DNA of 64,000 nt, taken from contig CAVTLC010000055.1 in NCBI GenBank assembly GCA_963735445.1, positions 1 to 64,000 on the forward strand, read 5' to 3'. The stretch comes from AP-15 sp963735445. GTDB lineage: Bacteria > Pseudomonadota > Alphaproteobacteria > ATCC43930 > CGMCC-115725. Position 1 is the first letter of the stretch. Every line of letters starts with the position of its first letter. The notes under the pieces were generated by a model that worked only from the letters and a program-made list of their open reading frames with translations, did not search any database and was not told the origin of the DNA. Position numbers and translations under genes: made by a program. Shown here piece by piece: positions 49,875-58,207 of the stretch.

Positions 49875-52585
49875 TGGCCGAGCCGCTCAAGGATCGCCGG
49901 CACGTGGACCTGATCCGATTTGTAATTGCCGGTCAGCACGTACATGACCAGGTTGATGCCAAAGCGCACTGCCATCTCGCGCTGTTGTTCGCCCCCCGGG
50001 ACGACCGCGTAAAGCGGCTCGCCATTCCGATCGATCGCCCAGGCGCCGACCCAATCGTTTGCCCCGACGATGACGCTCGAAACCCCGTCATTAACGTGGT
50101 CGTCAACCGGCTCGACCCACAAGGTGCCAACATTCCAGCGGCCTGGAAACTCGTGCAGCAGGTAGAAGGATTTGGTTAGCACGTGGTCGGGTGGGATCGG
50201 CATCAGCGGCGGCATGTTGATCCCCGCCGTTAATCGGCGCAGGCGCTGCGCCGCGATAGCCGCGCCGCCAAATAGCCCCGGGGTCTGTGCATCGCCGTCT
50301 CGGGTGTCGAACAGGATCGTCCCGCCGGTCTCGAGATAGCGATTGATGCGCTCGACTGCCTTTGGCGAGGGCGGGGCCTGCTCGGCGGTCACCGGCCAAT
50401 AGAGCAGCGGAAAGAAGATCAGTTCGTCGGTCTCGATATCGACAGCGAGGGGGTCGCCAGTCTCGACTGCAGTGCGCCGGTTGAGCGCATCGTCCAAGCC
50501 GACTAACCCAGCGCGGCTCTCATTATCGACCTCGCTGTTTCCAGTTCTGACGTAAGCGAGCCGCAGCTCCGAGGTGGCGCGGGTAACAAAGGCATCATCG
50601 GCATGCACCGGCATTGGCGAGGCGAGAAAGGCCAGCAGCATCACACCCGCAATCTGCGCCGGGCGCCGCACCAATAGCCCACGCAGTCCAAAGGCGATCA
50701 GCAAATCGGCGAGGGCCAGCAACAGCGCCACTGTCAGCACCGGCGCGCGCAGGTCGGTTTCGCCGCTGCGTCCGAACGTTTCTCGGTGAGTATCAGCGGG
50801 CAACCCTGCAATCGGCTTCAGCGCCGTTATCCCGGTCGACAGATTGAGCGCTCGTCGCTGATCCTGCGTGCCGTAAAACCCGGGCGGATGTTGAGGCGAA
50901 ACAGTCGCGGTTGCGAAATCGCTGCCGGCAATTGGGCGAGCCGCCGGAGGCGCGCGCTGCAGATGGCCAAACCCGTCAAGTGTTTCGATCGGCGGCAGGC
51001 TCGCTTCGCCGCCGGCCGCAACGCCTTGGCTCATCGCGATCATCCGCCGCAGCATCTGAACATAAAGGCCGGACAGCGCGAGGTTCGACCAATCGGCGTT
51101 GGCCGTCGTATGCACCAACACGACCCATCCATGCCCGCGTTTTTCGGCGGTCACGAGAGGGGTGCCGTCGGCGAGCCGTGCCCAGGTCTTGGCGGCCAGA
51201 TCGATGTCAGGCTCCGCCAGCACCTGACGCGAGACGGTCACGTCCGGCGGGATGGTCAGCCCGGCAAACGGGCTGTCCGGTGCGAACGGCGCCAGCTTTG
51301 CCGGCTGTTCCCAGGACATCGCGCCGCCGATTGTGCGTCCGCCACGACGCAGCCGCACCGGCAGCAGCTTGTCATCACCCTCGGCCAGATGCGGGCCGGC
51401 AAAACGCAGCAGCAGACCGCCGTCGCTGACCCATTTCTCGATCGCGGCGGCTTCGGCGGGCGAGTCGGGACTCGAGTCGGCGAAGATCAGCACCGCGAGC
51501 TGGCGTTTCAGGAGATCAGTCGCGTGACCGCGCCGAATCTCGGTAAACGGATCGAGCGCGCGTTCGAGATAGTAGGTCTCGCTCAGCAGCGGCTGTCCGG
51601 CGGCATTTGCGGCGGCGGCGATCCCGACCGGGCGCCGGCGCCAGCGCTCGTCAACCAGCACGACCGCGCCGGCCGACTGTGCGCCTTCGACTTCGATCCG
51701 CGCAGCCTGGTTTCGCAGCTCGTTTGGCATCGCCAACTTGGCCTCGGCGGATGCCGCACCCGGCTCGACCGTGACCGCTTGATGCGCAAGAAACCGGCCG
51801 TCGGTGCCGCTCGCCCGTACCTCGTACAACCGCGGTTTGGCAACCGGCAATGTCCGCAGCACCGCCGTCAGCTCCTTGGCCTCGCGGTCGCCAGCGCCGA
51901 GCAAGACCGGCGACTGGTTCGGGCCGGCGCTCAGATAATAGAGGGTGCCATGTGCGTCCAAATAACTTGCGAGCGCCTTCGCGCCACTGGCGTCGCCGAC
52001 GCCGTCGCTGAGCCATAAGGCGGCATTAGCACCGGGCAGCGAGAGTTTTTGCAGCCGCGCCAATGCCGCCTGCCGGTCGACCGGCCAAGGTTTTGGCTCC
52101 GCCGCCTCGATCGCCGCGCTAGCATCGGCGGCGCGGGTCGGCGCCAGCGGCGGCAGTGCTGCATCGCTGCCGGAGGGTGCTGTGGTCACAAGCACCACCT
52201 GCCGATCCTCGCGCGTCGCTTCGCCCAAAAGATTGCCGAGTGCGGCCTGGCGTGCGGCCCAATCGCTCGCCGCCGCCCAGCCATCGTCGACAACCAAAAT
52301 CAATGGCCCCGTCCCGGGCAGCTCCGCCTGAGGATTGAGCAGCGGGTGAGCCGTTCCGATTATGACCAGCGCGGCGATCGCCATGCGCAGTAGGATCAGC
52401 CACAGCGGAGTCCGGGCCGGCGTCACGTCGCGCGGGACCAATCCCAAGAGCAGCCGAATTGCCGGAAACACGACCCGGCGCGGCGCCGGCGGCGTCACTC
52501 GCAACAGCCACCAGATAACCGGCAGCCCGGCCAAGGCCAAGAGCAGCCAAGGTGACGCAAAGGCAAGCGAACCGAACGTCAACAC
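49871..52585 (-). CDS. DUF4159 domain membrane protein with BatA-like N-terminus
   Basis: 904 residues. The BatA-type N-terminus is FGSLAFASPWLLLALAGLPVIWWLLRVTPP, then a helix TPLWLILLRMAIAALVIIGTAHPLL and a VWA-like region beginning TGPLILVVDDGWAAASDW. After a long middle part and a helix pair near ALLLALADLLIAFGLRGLL, the C-terminal DUF4159 domain has FVTRATSELRLAYVRTGN, IFFPLLYWPVTAEQ, GGTILFDTRDGDAQ and LLHEFPGRW. Family function is unknown. It lies between the DUF58 gene (52-base gap) and the VWA-type gene (four-base overlap). Appears intact. Confidence 0.85.
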   Translation of the reverse strand: MLTFGSLAFASPWLLLALAGLPVIWWLLRVTPPAPRRVVFPAIRLLLGLVPRDVTPARTPLWLILLRMAIAALVIIGTAHPLLNPQAELPGTGPLILVVDDGWAAASDWAARQAALGNLLGEATREDRQVVLVTTAPSGSDAALPPLAPTRAADASAAIEAAEPKPWPVDRQAALARLQKLSLPGANAALWLSDGVGDASGAKALASYLDAHGTLYYLSAGPNQSPVLLGAGDREAKELTAVLRTLPVAKPRLYEVRASGTDGRFLAHQAVTVEPGAASAEAKLAMPNELRNQAARIEVEGAQSAGAVVLVDERWRRRPVGIAAAANAAGQPLLSETYYLERALDPFTEIRRGHATDLLKRQLAVLIFADSSPDSPAEAAAIEKWVSDGGLLLRFAGPHLAEGDDKLLPVRLRRGGRTIGGAMSWEQPAKLAPFAPDSPFAGLTIPPDVTVSRQVLAEPDIDLAAKTWARLADGTPLVTAEKRGHGWVVLVHTTANADWSNLALSGLYVQMLRRMIAMSQGVAAGGEASLPPIETLDGFGHLQRAPPAARPIAGSDFATATVSPQHPPGFYGTQDQRRALNLSTGITALKPIAGLPADTHRETFGRSGETDLRAPVLTVALLLALADLLIAFGLRGLLVRRPAQIAGVMLLAFLASPMPVHADDAFVTRATSELRLAYVRTGNSEVDNESRAGLVGLDDALNRRTAVETGDPLAVDIETDELIFFPLLYWPVTAEQAPPSPKAVERINRYLETGGTILFDTRDGDAQTPGLFGGAAIAAQRLRRLTAGINMPPLMPIPPDHVLTKSFYLLHEFPGRWNVGTLWVEPVDDHVNDGVSSVIVGANDWVGAWAIDRNGEPLYAVVPGGEQQREMAVRFGINLVMYVLTGNYKSDQVHVPAILERLGQ

Positions 52586-52637
52586 AGATCAACCCGCCGC
52601 CGTATTACTGTTGTGGTTGCCATCCGCTGCAAGGGAG

Positions 52638-53580
52638 TTACCGCCGCCTGTCACCGGACAGCGCGGCATAGAGCGCCAGCAGCGCCAGCCCCGGGGGGCG
52701 ATCGGTCCGGTGCGAGCCGAAACTCCAGCCGAGCCTCCCCGCTAGCGCCGCAAGCGCAGCGCGGTGGTCGCGAAACCGCGACGAATATTCTTCACGAATG
52801 CCCTCGACACGGCTCACCACGACTTCGTCGCGCTCCTCGATGCCGGCGAAAGCGAACACGGCCGTCAAAGGGCAGATCCTCCTCCGCCGGATCGATGATC
52901 TGCAGCAAATGACCCTTAAGCCCAGTTGCGGCAAATCGCGTAACGATCGCATCGACATCGTCGAGCGGCGACAGAAAATCGCCGATCATGACCAAGAGAC
53001 CGGCCCGCGGCAGTGGCTCGAAGATGGGCAGACTCTCGGTCTGGACGGCGTCGCGGGTCAGCATCTCGACAGTGCGCGTCAGGGCGACGCGTCCACTCAT
53101 CGGCGACAAGCCTGTTCCCAACAGGGTCAGCCGCTCGCCCCCGCGCACCAGCAGGCTGGCAAGCGCCGCCAGCAATAACTCGGCACGGTCGCGTTTCGTC
53201 GGCCACTCGGCTCCGGCGATATACTGCGCAGAGCTGTAGTCCATCGAAGCCGAGCCGTCGCGCCACAGCCACACGCTTTGCGCCGCCTCCCATTCGGTCT
53301 CGCGGATGTAATAGCGCTGCGATTTGGCGCTTTCGCGCCAGTCGATCCGGCTGGCAGCGTCGCCAGGCTCGTACTGCCGGAATTGCCAAAAGGTTTCGCC
53401 TTGACCAACGCGGCGTCGGCCGTGCACGCCTTGGGCAACGGTTGCGGCGACGCGCTCGGCGGCGACCAATAAGGGCGGGAGTGCCGCTGATGCCTCTTCC
53501 GCCCGGGTGCGCAACGCGGTCGGCGGCGCGCTGCGCCGCGCCAACAGCGAGGCAAGTGAACGCGATCCCGCGCTGTTCAA
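52638..53580 (-). CDS. DUF58 domain protein (frameshifted near the C-terminus)
   Basis: Typical DUF58: GVHGRRRVGQGETFWQFRQYEPGDAASRIDWRESAKSQRYYIRETEW (the 'R..G.G..F...R.Y..GD..R.IDW..SA' motif), VWLWRDGSASMDYSS (VWA-like DxSxSM), RAELLLAALASLLVRGGERL. The frame holds to LPFDGRVRF near 52,860 and then shifts by one extra base; AGIEERDEVVVSRVEGIREEY completes the domain, ending at 52638. It starts in an ATGA overlap with moxR. DUF58 proteins work with MoxR ATPases. The first 240 residues are intact in either case. Confidence 0.82.
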
Positions 53581-54583
53581 CGGAATGGCGCCGAAATCTG
53601 TTCGATAACGCGGGCTATGGTGATCCCTTCGCCGCGGCCGGCGAAACTGACCGCCATGCGGTGCCGCAGCACCGGCGGCGCCAACGCCAGGACATCGTCG
53701 ATCGATGGGCTATAGCGGCCGTCGATCAAGGCGCGCGCGCGGCAGGCGAGCATCAGCGCCTGGCTGGCGCGGGGTCCCGGGCCCCATGAGACAAAGCGGC
53801 GTGATCCCATTCCCGGCGGCATCGGGACGGCCCGAGCGCACCAATGCCAGGATCGCATCGACGACACTCTCGCCGACCGGAATCCGGCGCACCAGCCGCT
53901 GCGCGGCGATCAACTCGGCGACGGTCATCGCCGGGCGCGGCCGGTCCTCGGCGATGCCGGTCGTCGCGATCAGCATTTCCCGCTCGGCATCGCGATCGGG
54001 ATAGTCGACATCGATTTGCATCAAAAATCGGTCGAGCTGGGCTTCCGGCAGCGGATAGGTGCCCTCCTGCTCGAGCGGGTTTTGCGTCGCCAACACGTGA
54101 AAGGGTTGCGGCAGCGGATGGTATTGCCCGGCGATCGAAACCCGGCCCTCTTGCATCGCCTGCAGCAACGCGGATTGCGTGCGCGGGCTTGCGCGATTGA
54201 TCTCGTCGGCCATCAACAATTGGCAGAAGACCGGCCCCGGGATGAAAGCGAAACGAGCGCCTGCCGGTCTCGCTCTCCTCCAGCACCTCGGAGCCGAGAA
54301 TGTCGGCCGGCATCAGATCGGGCGTGCACTGGATGCGCTTTTCGTCCAATCCGAGGATCGTCCCCAAGGTCTCGACTAGCCGGGTCTTGGCAAGACCTGG
54401 AACCCCGATCAAAAGCGCATGACCGCCGCACAGCAGGGTGATCAAGGCTTGCTCGACAACCTCGTGCTGACCAAAGATGATTTCGCCGATGCGGGCACGC
54501 ACAAGACTGAGGCTGCGGCCGAGCGCATCCACCTCGGCGACGACATCGGTGGATGCGGTGTTGACGGATGCAGACGGAGACAA
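53577..54583 (-). CDS. MoxR-family AAA+ ATPase (two frameshifts)
   Basis: Frame 1: IGEIIFGQHEVVEQALITLLCGGHALLIGVPGLAKT (Walker A), IQCTPDLMPADILGSEV, SFRFHPG. One extra G in the CCCC run at 54,235–54,238 shifts it; frame 2 gives GPVFCQLLMADEINRASPRTQSALLQAMQEGRVSI (Walker B), LATQNPLEQEGTYPLPEAQLDRF (sensor 1) to about 53,815. A second extra base then moves to VSWGPGPRASQALMLACRARAL and the C-terminal PPVLRHRMAVSFAGRGEG. The total length is 3n+2, as expected for two insertions. The gene is otherwise excellent MoxR, so sequence error is likely. Divergent from DUF1285. Confidence 0.85.
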
Positions 54584-54656
54584 GAGCTAACGATCCTCTT
54601 CCAAGCGCTTCGCCAGATGCGAACCTGATGCAAAATACTCGCTCGGGCAATTCCCG

Positions 54657-55178
54657 ATGATCGGGGCGGCAGCAAACCGCCGTCAGCCGGTTGATCGCGG
54701 CGACCTCGAGATGCGGATCGCCCGCGATGGTAGTTGGTCTTATCGTGGCTCGCCGATCGGCCGCTTGCCACTCGTCAAGCTCTTTGCCTCCGTCCTGCGG
54801 CGCGAGCCGGACGGCTCTTATTGGCTGGTGACGCCAGCCGAGCGCGGCCGCATCGCGGTCGAAGACGTTCCGTTTCTTGCCGTCGAGATGAACGTGGCCG
54901 GCGAGGGTCACGATCAGCAACTGATCTTCCGGACCAATCTAGACGAATTTGTGACCGCGGGACCGAATAACCCACTGCGCGTCGAGACTGCGCCATCGGG
55001 CGAACCGGCACCCTATATTGTTGTGCGGGACGGGCTGGAGGCCCGGCTCGCGCGGCCGGTCTTCTACGAGTTGGTCGAGTTGGCCGTCGAGGAGGAGATC
55101 GAAGGGGAGACGCAATTTGGGGTGTGGAGCAGCGGGGCATTCTACCAGCTGGGTGATCCCGGCCCAGATTGGGAGTGA
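54657..55178 (+). CDS. DUF1285 domain-containing protein
   Basis: 173 residues. DLEMRIARDGSWSYRGSPIGRLPLVKLFASVLRREPDGSYWLVTPAERGRI is the DUF1285 signature, followed by VEDVPFLAVEMNV, IFRTNLDEFVTAGPNNPLRV and VRDGLEARLARPVFYELVELA. It is a soluble protein of two small domains with unknown function, conserved upstream of nudix and CCA genes in alphaproteobacteria. It is divergent from moxR, with 73 bases between the two starts, and 45 bases before the nudix gene. Confidence 0.88.
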   Translation: MIGAAANRRQPVDRGDLEMRIARDGSWSYRGSPIGRLPLVKLFASVLRREPDGSYWLVTPAERGRIAVEDVPFLAVEMNVAGEGHDQQLIFRTNLDEFVTAGPNNPLRVETAPSGEPAPYIVVRDGLEARLARPVFYELVELAVEEEIEGETQFGVWSSGAFYQLGDPGPDWE

Positions 55179-55223
55179 CGCGGCCTCGGGCGGCGGGACG
55201 GCAATAGGCAAGGCGCGAAGCTG

Positions 55224-55898
55224 ATGGAGAGCCGGGAAGCGCGAGCGTTGACGCGCGACGGGGTCGCGGCCCGCTTTGCCCGGCTTGGCAAGCCGGGAAG
55301 ACGCGGCTTTGGCGGCGCGGCGGATGCGGCTGAAGCGGCAGCGTTGCGGCAGGCGACGCGCGGCGACCACGATCTCAACCCGGGGATGACCCCGCCCAGT
55401 ACAGCGCTGCGCCCGGCGGCGGTGCTGGTGCCGCTCATCGACCGTGCCGAGGGGATGTCGGTGCTGCTGACCCAGCGCACCGCGCATCTGAGCGCGCATG
55501 CCGGCCAGATCGCCTTTCCCGGCGGCAGGCTCGAGCCCGAGGACCCCGACGAGGTCGCAGCGGCATTGCGCGAAACCGAAGAGGAAATCGGGCTGCCGCG
55601 CGAGCATGTTAGCTTAGTCGGGCGGCTCGACACCTACATCACCGGGACCGGGTTCGAGATCACGCCGGTGGTCGGCATCGTCTCCACTCCGTTCACGTTG
55701 ACTGTCGACCCGTTCGAGGTCGCCGATGTCTTCGAGGTGCCGCTGGCCTTTGTGCTCGACCCGAGCAATCATCGGCGCACCGAGCGCATCTTTGAAGAAC
55801 GCGGGCGGGTATTCTTTGTATTGCAATACCAGGACCGTAATATCTGGGGTGCGACCGCTGGGATGCTGGTGAATTTGGCCGAGGTGCTCGCCGGCTGA
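55224..55898 (+). CDS. CoA pyrophosphatase (Nudix family)
   Basis: 224 residues. LLTQRTAHLSAHAGQIAFPGG is the UPF0035/CoA-pyrophosphatase signature and GGRLEPEDPDEVAAALRETEEEIGL is the full Nudix box (GX5EX7REUXEEXGU). A helical N-terminus (residues 1–70) precedes the domain. The enzyme hydrolyses CoA or its derivatives to phosphopantetheine and 3',5'-ADP. It is followed 6 bases later by DUF6111. Confidence 0.9.
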   Translation: MESREARALTRDGVAARFARLGKPGRRGFGGAADAAEAAALRQATRGDHDLNPGMTPPSTALRPAAVLVPLIDRAEGMSVLLTQRTAHLSAHAGQIAFPGGRLEPEDPDEVAAALRETEEEIGLPREHVSLVGRLDTYITGTGFEITPVVGIVSTPFTLTVDPFEVADVFEVPLAFVLDPSNHRRTERIFEERGRVFFVLQYQDRNIWGATAGMLVNLAEVLAG

Positions 55899-55904
55899 GA
55901 CAGC

Positions 55905-56186
55905 ATGATACGGGTTTTCTTTACGATCGTTCTGCCGCTGCTGCTGCCGACCGCGCTTTATTTGTTGTGGGTCACCACTTTGGGCGCTCCGCAAGACGGC
56001 GGCGCTGTCGCGTGGACATCTCTTCCTTGGGTGTGGTTGGCGGGCGCCGGAGCGGTTTTGCTGGCGGTCGTCTTGTTTGTCGTGACCGTCGGCTTTGGGA
56101 CGCCGCAGGAAGGCGTTTATGTCGCTCCGCGCTATGTCAACGGCCACATCATCCCCGGTCATATCGAGCCGAAGGCGCCACGGTGA
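55905..56186 (+). CDS. DUF6111 family small membrane protein
   Basis: 93 residues with two helices (VFFTIVLPLLLPTALYLLWV; WVWLAGAGAVLLAVVLFVVTVGF) and the conserved tail QEGVYVAPRYVNGHIIPGHIEP. The tail motif YxPPxxxxGxIxPGH is diagnostic of DUF6111. Function unknown. Four-base overlap (GTGA) with the CCA gene fits the conserved nudix–DUF6111–cca order. Confidence 0.88.
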   Translation: MIRVFFTIVLPLLLPTALYLLWVTTLGAPQDGGAVAWTSLPWVWLAGAGAVLLAVVLFVVTVGFGTPQEGVYVAPRYVNGHIIPGHIEPKAPR

Positions 56187-57502
56187 GCGAGCCGCCGTCC
56201 GAATCTGCCGCTCGGATCGAGCCGCCGGCTTGGATGTCCGAACCCGACACAAGCGCGGTGCTCGATGCACTCGCGGCCGGCGGGGTCGAGGCACGGTTTG
56301 TCGGGGGCGTAGTGCGCGATACGCTGCTCGGATTACCGATCGGCGGCTCCGGCGGGCGGATCGACATCGACATTGCGACCCCCGCGGCGCCAGAACGCGT
56401 CGCCGAATTGCTTGAACGGCGCGGCATCAAAGTTGTGCCGACCGGTTTGGCCCATGGCACGGTAACGGCGATCCCGCCATCACCGCCGGGAACACCGGCG
56501 CGCCACTTCGAGATCACGACCCTGCGTCACGATGTCGAGACCTATGGCCGCCGCGCGCGAGTCGCGTTTGGCGCCGACTGGGCTGCCGACGCGGCGCGCC
56601 GTGACTTCACGATCAACGCAATTTTCCTGTCGCCCGACGGCGCCCTCGATGACCCGACCGGCGGCATCGCCGATCTCCGGGCGCGTCGTATCCGCTTTGT
56701 CGGCGACCCGGCGACGCGCATCGCCGAGGACGTTTTGCGCATATTGCGATACTACCGGTTCGAGGCGCGGTTTGGGACGGGCCGCGGCGACCCTCAAGCG
56801 CGCGCCGCCTGCCGTAATCAGGCACATCTGCTCCCGAATTTATCTGCCGAGCGCGTGGCGCAGGAAATAATAAGAATACTCGAAGCCGCCGACCCGAGTG
56901 CCGCGCTGGAGATGATGGCGGAGGATGGCGTGCTCGCGGTTATCCTGCCCGAGGCCCGGCGGCTCGACCGATTGCAGCGTCTGATCGCGATAGAACAAGC
57001 ATCAGCGATCGAGCCTGAGCCCGATGCGCTGCGGCGCCTCGCTGCGCTGATCGACGTCGATGCCAAAGGCGCCGTGGCCCTGGCCGAAAGGCTGCGCTTC
57101 TCGAATGCCTGGCGCGACCGGTTGCGGGATTTGGCGCCACCCTGGCCAGTCAATCCCGAAGCCGATAATCCCGCCCAGCGCCGGGCACTTTATCGGCTCG
57201 GCGCCGACCGCTACCGCGATCTCGCCCTTTTGCAGGCGGCCGACGGGCTGGTGAGCCGGGACCGGTTGGCGGAACTGCTAGCCCTCGCCCGCGATTGGAC
57301 AATGCCGGTATTTCCGCTTACCGGGCATGACGTTACCGCACTCGGCATTGCCCCCGGGCCGCGCGTCGGTGCATTGCTCGATGCTGTCGAGCGCTGGTGG
57401 GAAGCCGCCGATTTCGCACCCGACCGCGGCCAATCCCTGCAACACCTGAAGGAATTGCTGCTCGACGCCGGGCCTAATTCGACAAACAAGACTAAAGGGT
57501 AA
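56183..57502 (+). CDS. cca: CCA tRNA nucleotidyltransferase
   Basis: 439 residues from GTG 56183, which overlaps the DUF6111 stop. The class II nucleotidyltransferase head has RFVGGVVRDTLLG and IDIDIATP (DxD-type site), LAHGTVTA, RRDFTINAIFLS, and the neck motif FVGDPATRIAEDVLRILRYYRFEARFG. It completes the 3' CCA ends of tRNAs or repairs them, using CTP and ATP. The C-terminal half is helical (PolyA polymerase head/arm type) and ends with GQSLQHLKELLL. Confidence 0.92.
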   Translation: MSEPPSESAARIEPPAWMSEPDTSAVLDALAAGGVEARFVGGVVRDTLLGLPIGGSGGRIDIDIATPAAPERVAELLERRGIKVVPTGLAHGTVTAIPPSPPGTPARHFEITTLRHDVETYGRRARVAFGADWAADAARRDFTINAIFLSPDGALDDPTGGIADLRARRIRFVGDPATRIAEDVLRILRYYRFEARFGTGRGDPQARAACRNQAHLLPNLSAERVAQEIIRILEAADPSAALEMMAEDGVLAVILPEARRLDRLQRLIAIEQASAIEPEPDALRRLAALIDVDAKGAVALAERLRFSNAWRDRLRDLAPPWPVNPEADNPAQRRALYRLGADRYRDLALLQAADGLVSRDRLAELLALARDWTMPVFPLTGHDVTALGIAPGPRVGALLDAVERWWEAADFAPDRGQSLQHLKELLLDAGPNSTNKTKG

Positions 57503-57610
57503 ATTCTGGTTAAGCCGCATCGATGTCGGCGACGTTGCGATGGATTTCGGCGGGCCTCGCACCACATGAGAAGTGCAACATAAGCCACGCAACTCCCTTA
57601 GAGGTTTCCG

Positions 57611-58135
57611 ATGCCAGCATCTCGCAGGTTGAGCGCCGCTGCTTTGGGTACGCCCACCGATCTTTCGACCGAAAATGTCGCTTCCATCACCGCCGCGCTA
57701 AACCCGCTCGTAGCCGACGCGTTCGCTCTGTACCTAAAAACAAAGAATTTTCATTGGCACGTTAGCGGCTCACATTTTCGCGATTATCACCTGATGCTCG
57801 ACGAGCAAGGCGACCAGATCTTCGCGATGACCGACGTGCTCGCTGAGCGCGTCCGCAAGATCGGCGGAACTACGCTGCGTTCGATCGGGCACGTCAACAA
57901 GCTGAAGCGTATCACCGACAACGACGCCGATTTTGTGGCGCCCGTCGACATGCTGCGCGAACTGATGGAGGACAACAAGGCCTTCACTGTCAGCATGCGT
58001 GAGGCTCACGAAGTCGCGTCAGACAACAATGACGTCGCGACCACGAGCATCCTCGAGGTCTTTATCGATGAGACCGAAAAGCGGACGTGGTTTCTGTTTG
58101 AGGCTAGCCGGGTAAGTAACCAGCCCAACGATTAG
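57611..58135 (+). CDS. dps: Dps family DNA-protecting ferritin
   Basis: 174 residues. The ferroxidase-site region is KNFHWHVSGSHFRDYHLMLDEQGDQIFAMTDVLAERVRKIGG (His–x–His–Asp–Asp/Glu set at the dimer interface), followed by the helical NDADFVAPVDMLREL region and DEAHEVA-type helix 4. Dps forms dodecamers that oxidise Fe(II) with peroxide and bind DNA in stationary phase. ATG 57611 has GAGG upstream. It stands alone between cca and the converging pepN gene. Confidence 0.92.
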   Translation: MPASRRLSAAALGTPTDLSTENVASITAALNPLVADAFALYLKTKNFHWHVSGSHFRDYHLMLDEQGDQIFAMTDVLAERVRKIGGTTLRSIGHVNKLKRITDNDADFVAPVDMLRELMEDNKAFTVSMREAHEVASDNNDVATTSILEVFIDETEKRTWFLFEASRVSNQPND

Positions 58136-58207
58136 GGTGCCAGGCGCAGGAAATCGGCTCCCGGCGCGCGCCTCCCTGATCGAACTTTCCGGACCTAATA
58201 CTGAATG

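Noticed and set aside
50786..52018. 410-codon plus-strand frame opposite the DUF4159 gene
   Set aside because: Shadow with Arg/Gln-rich nonsense composition, against a clear membrane protein on the minus strand.
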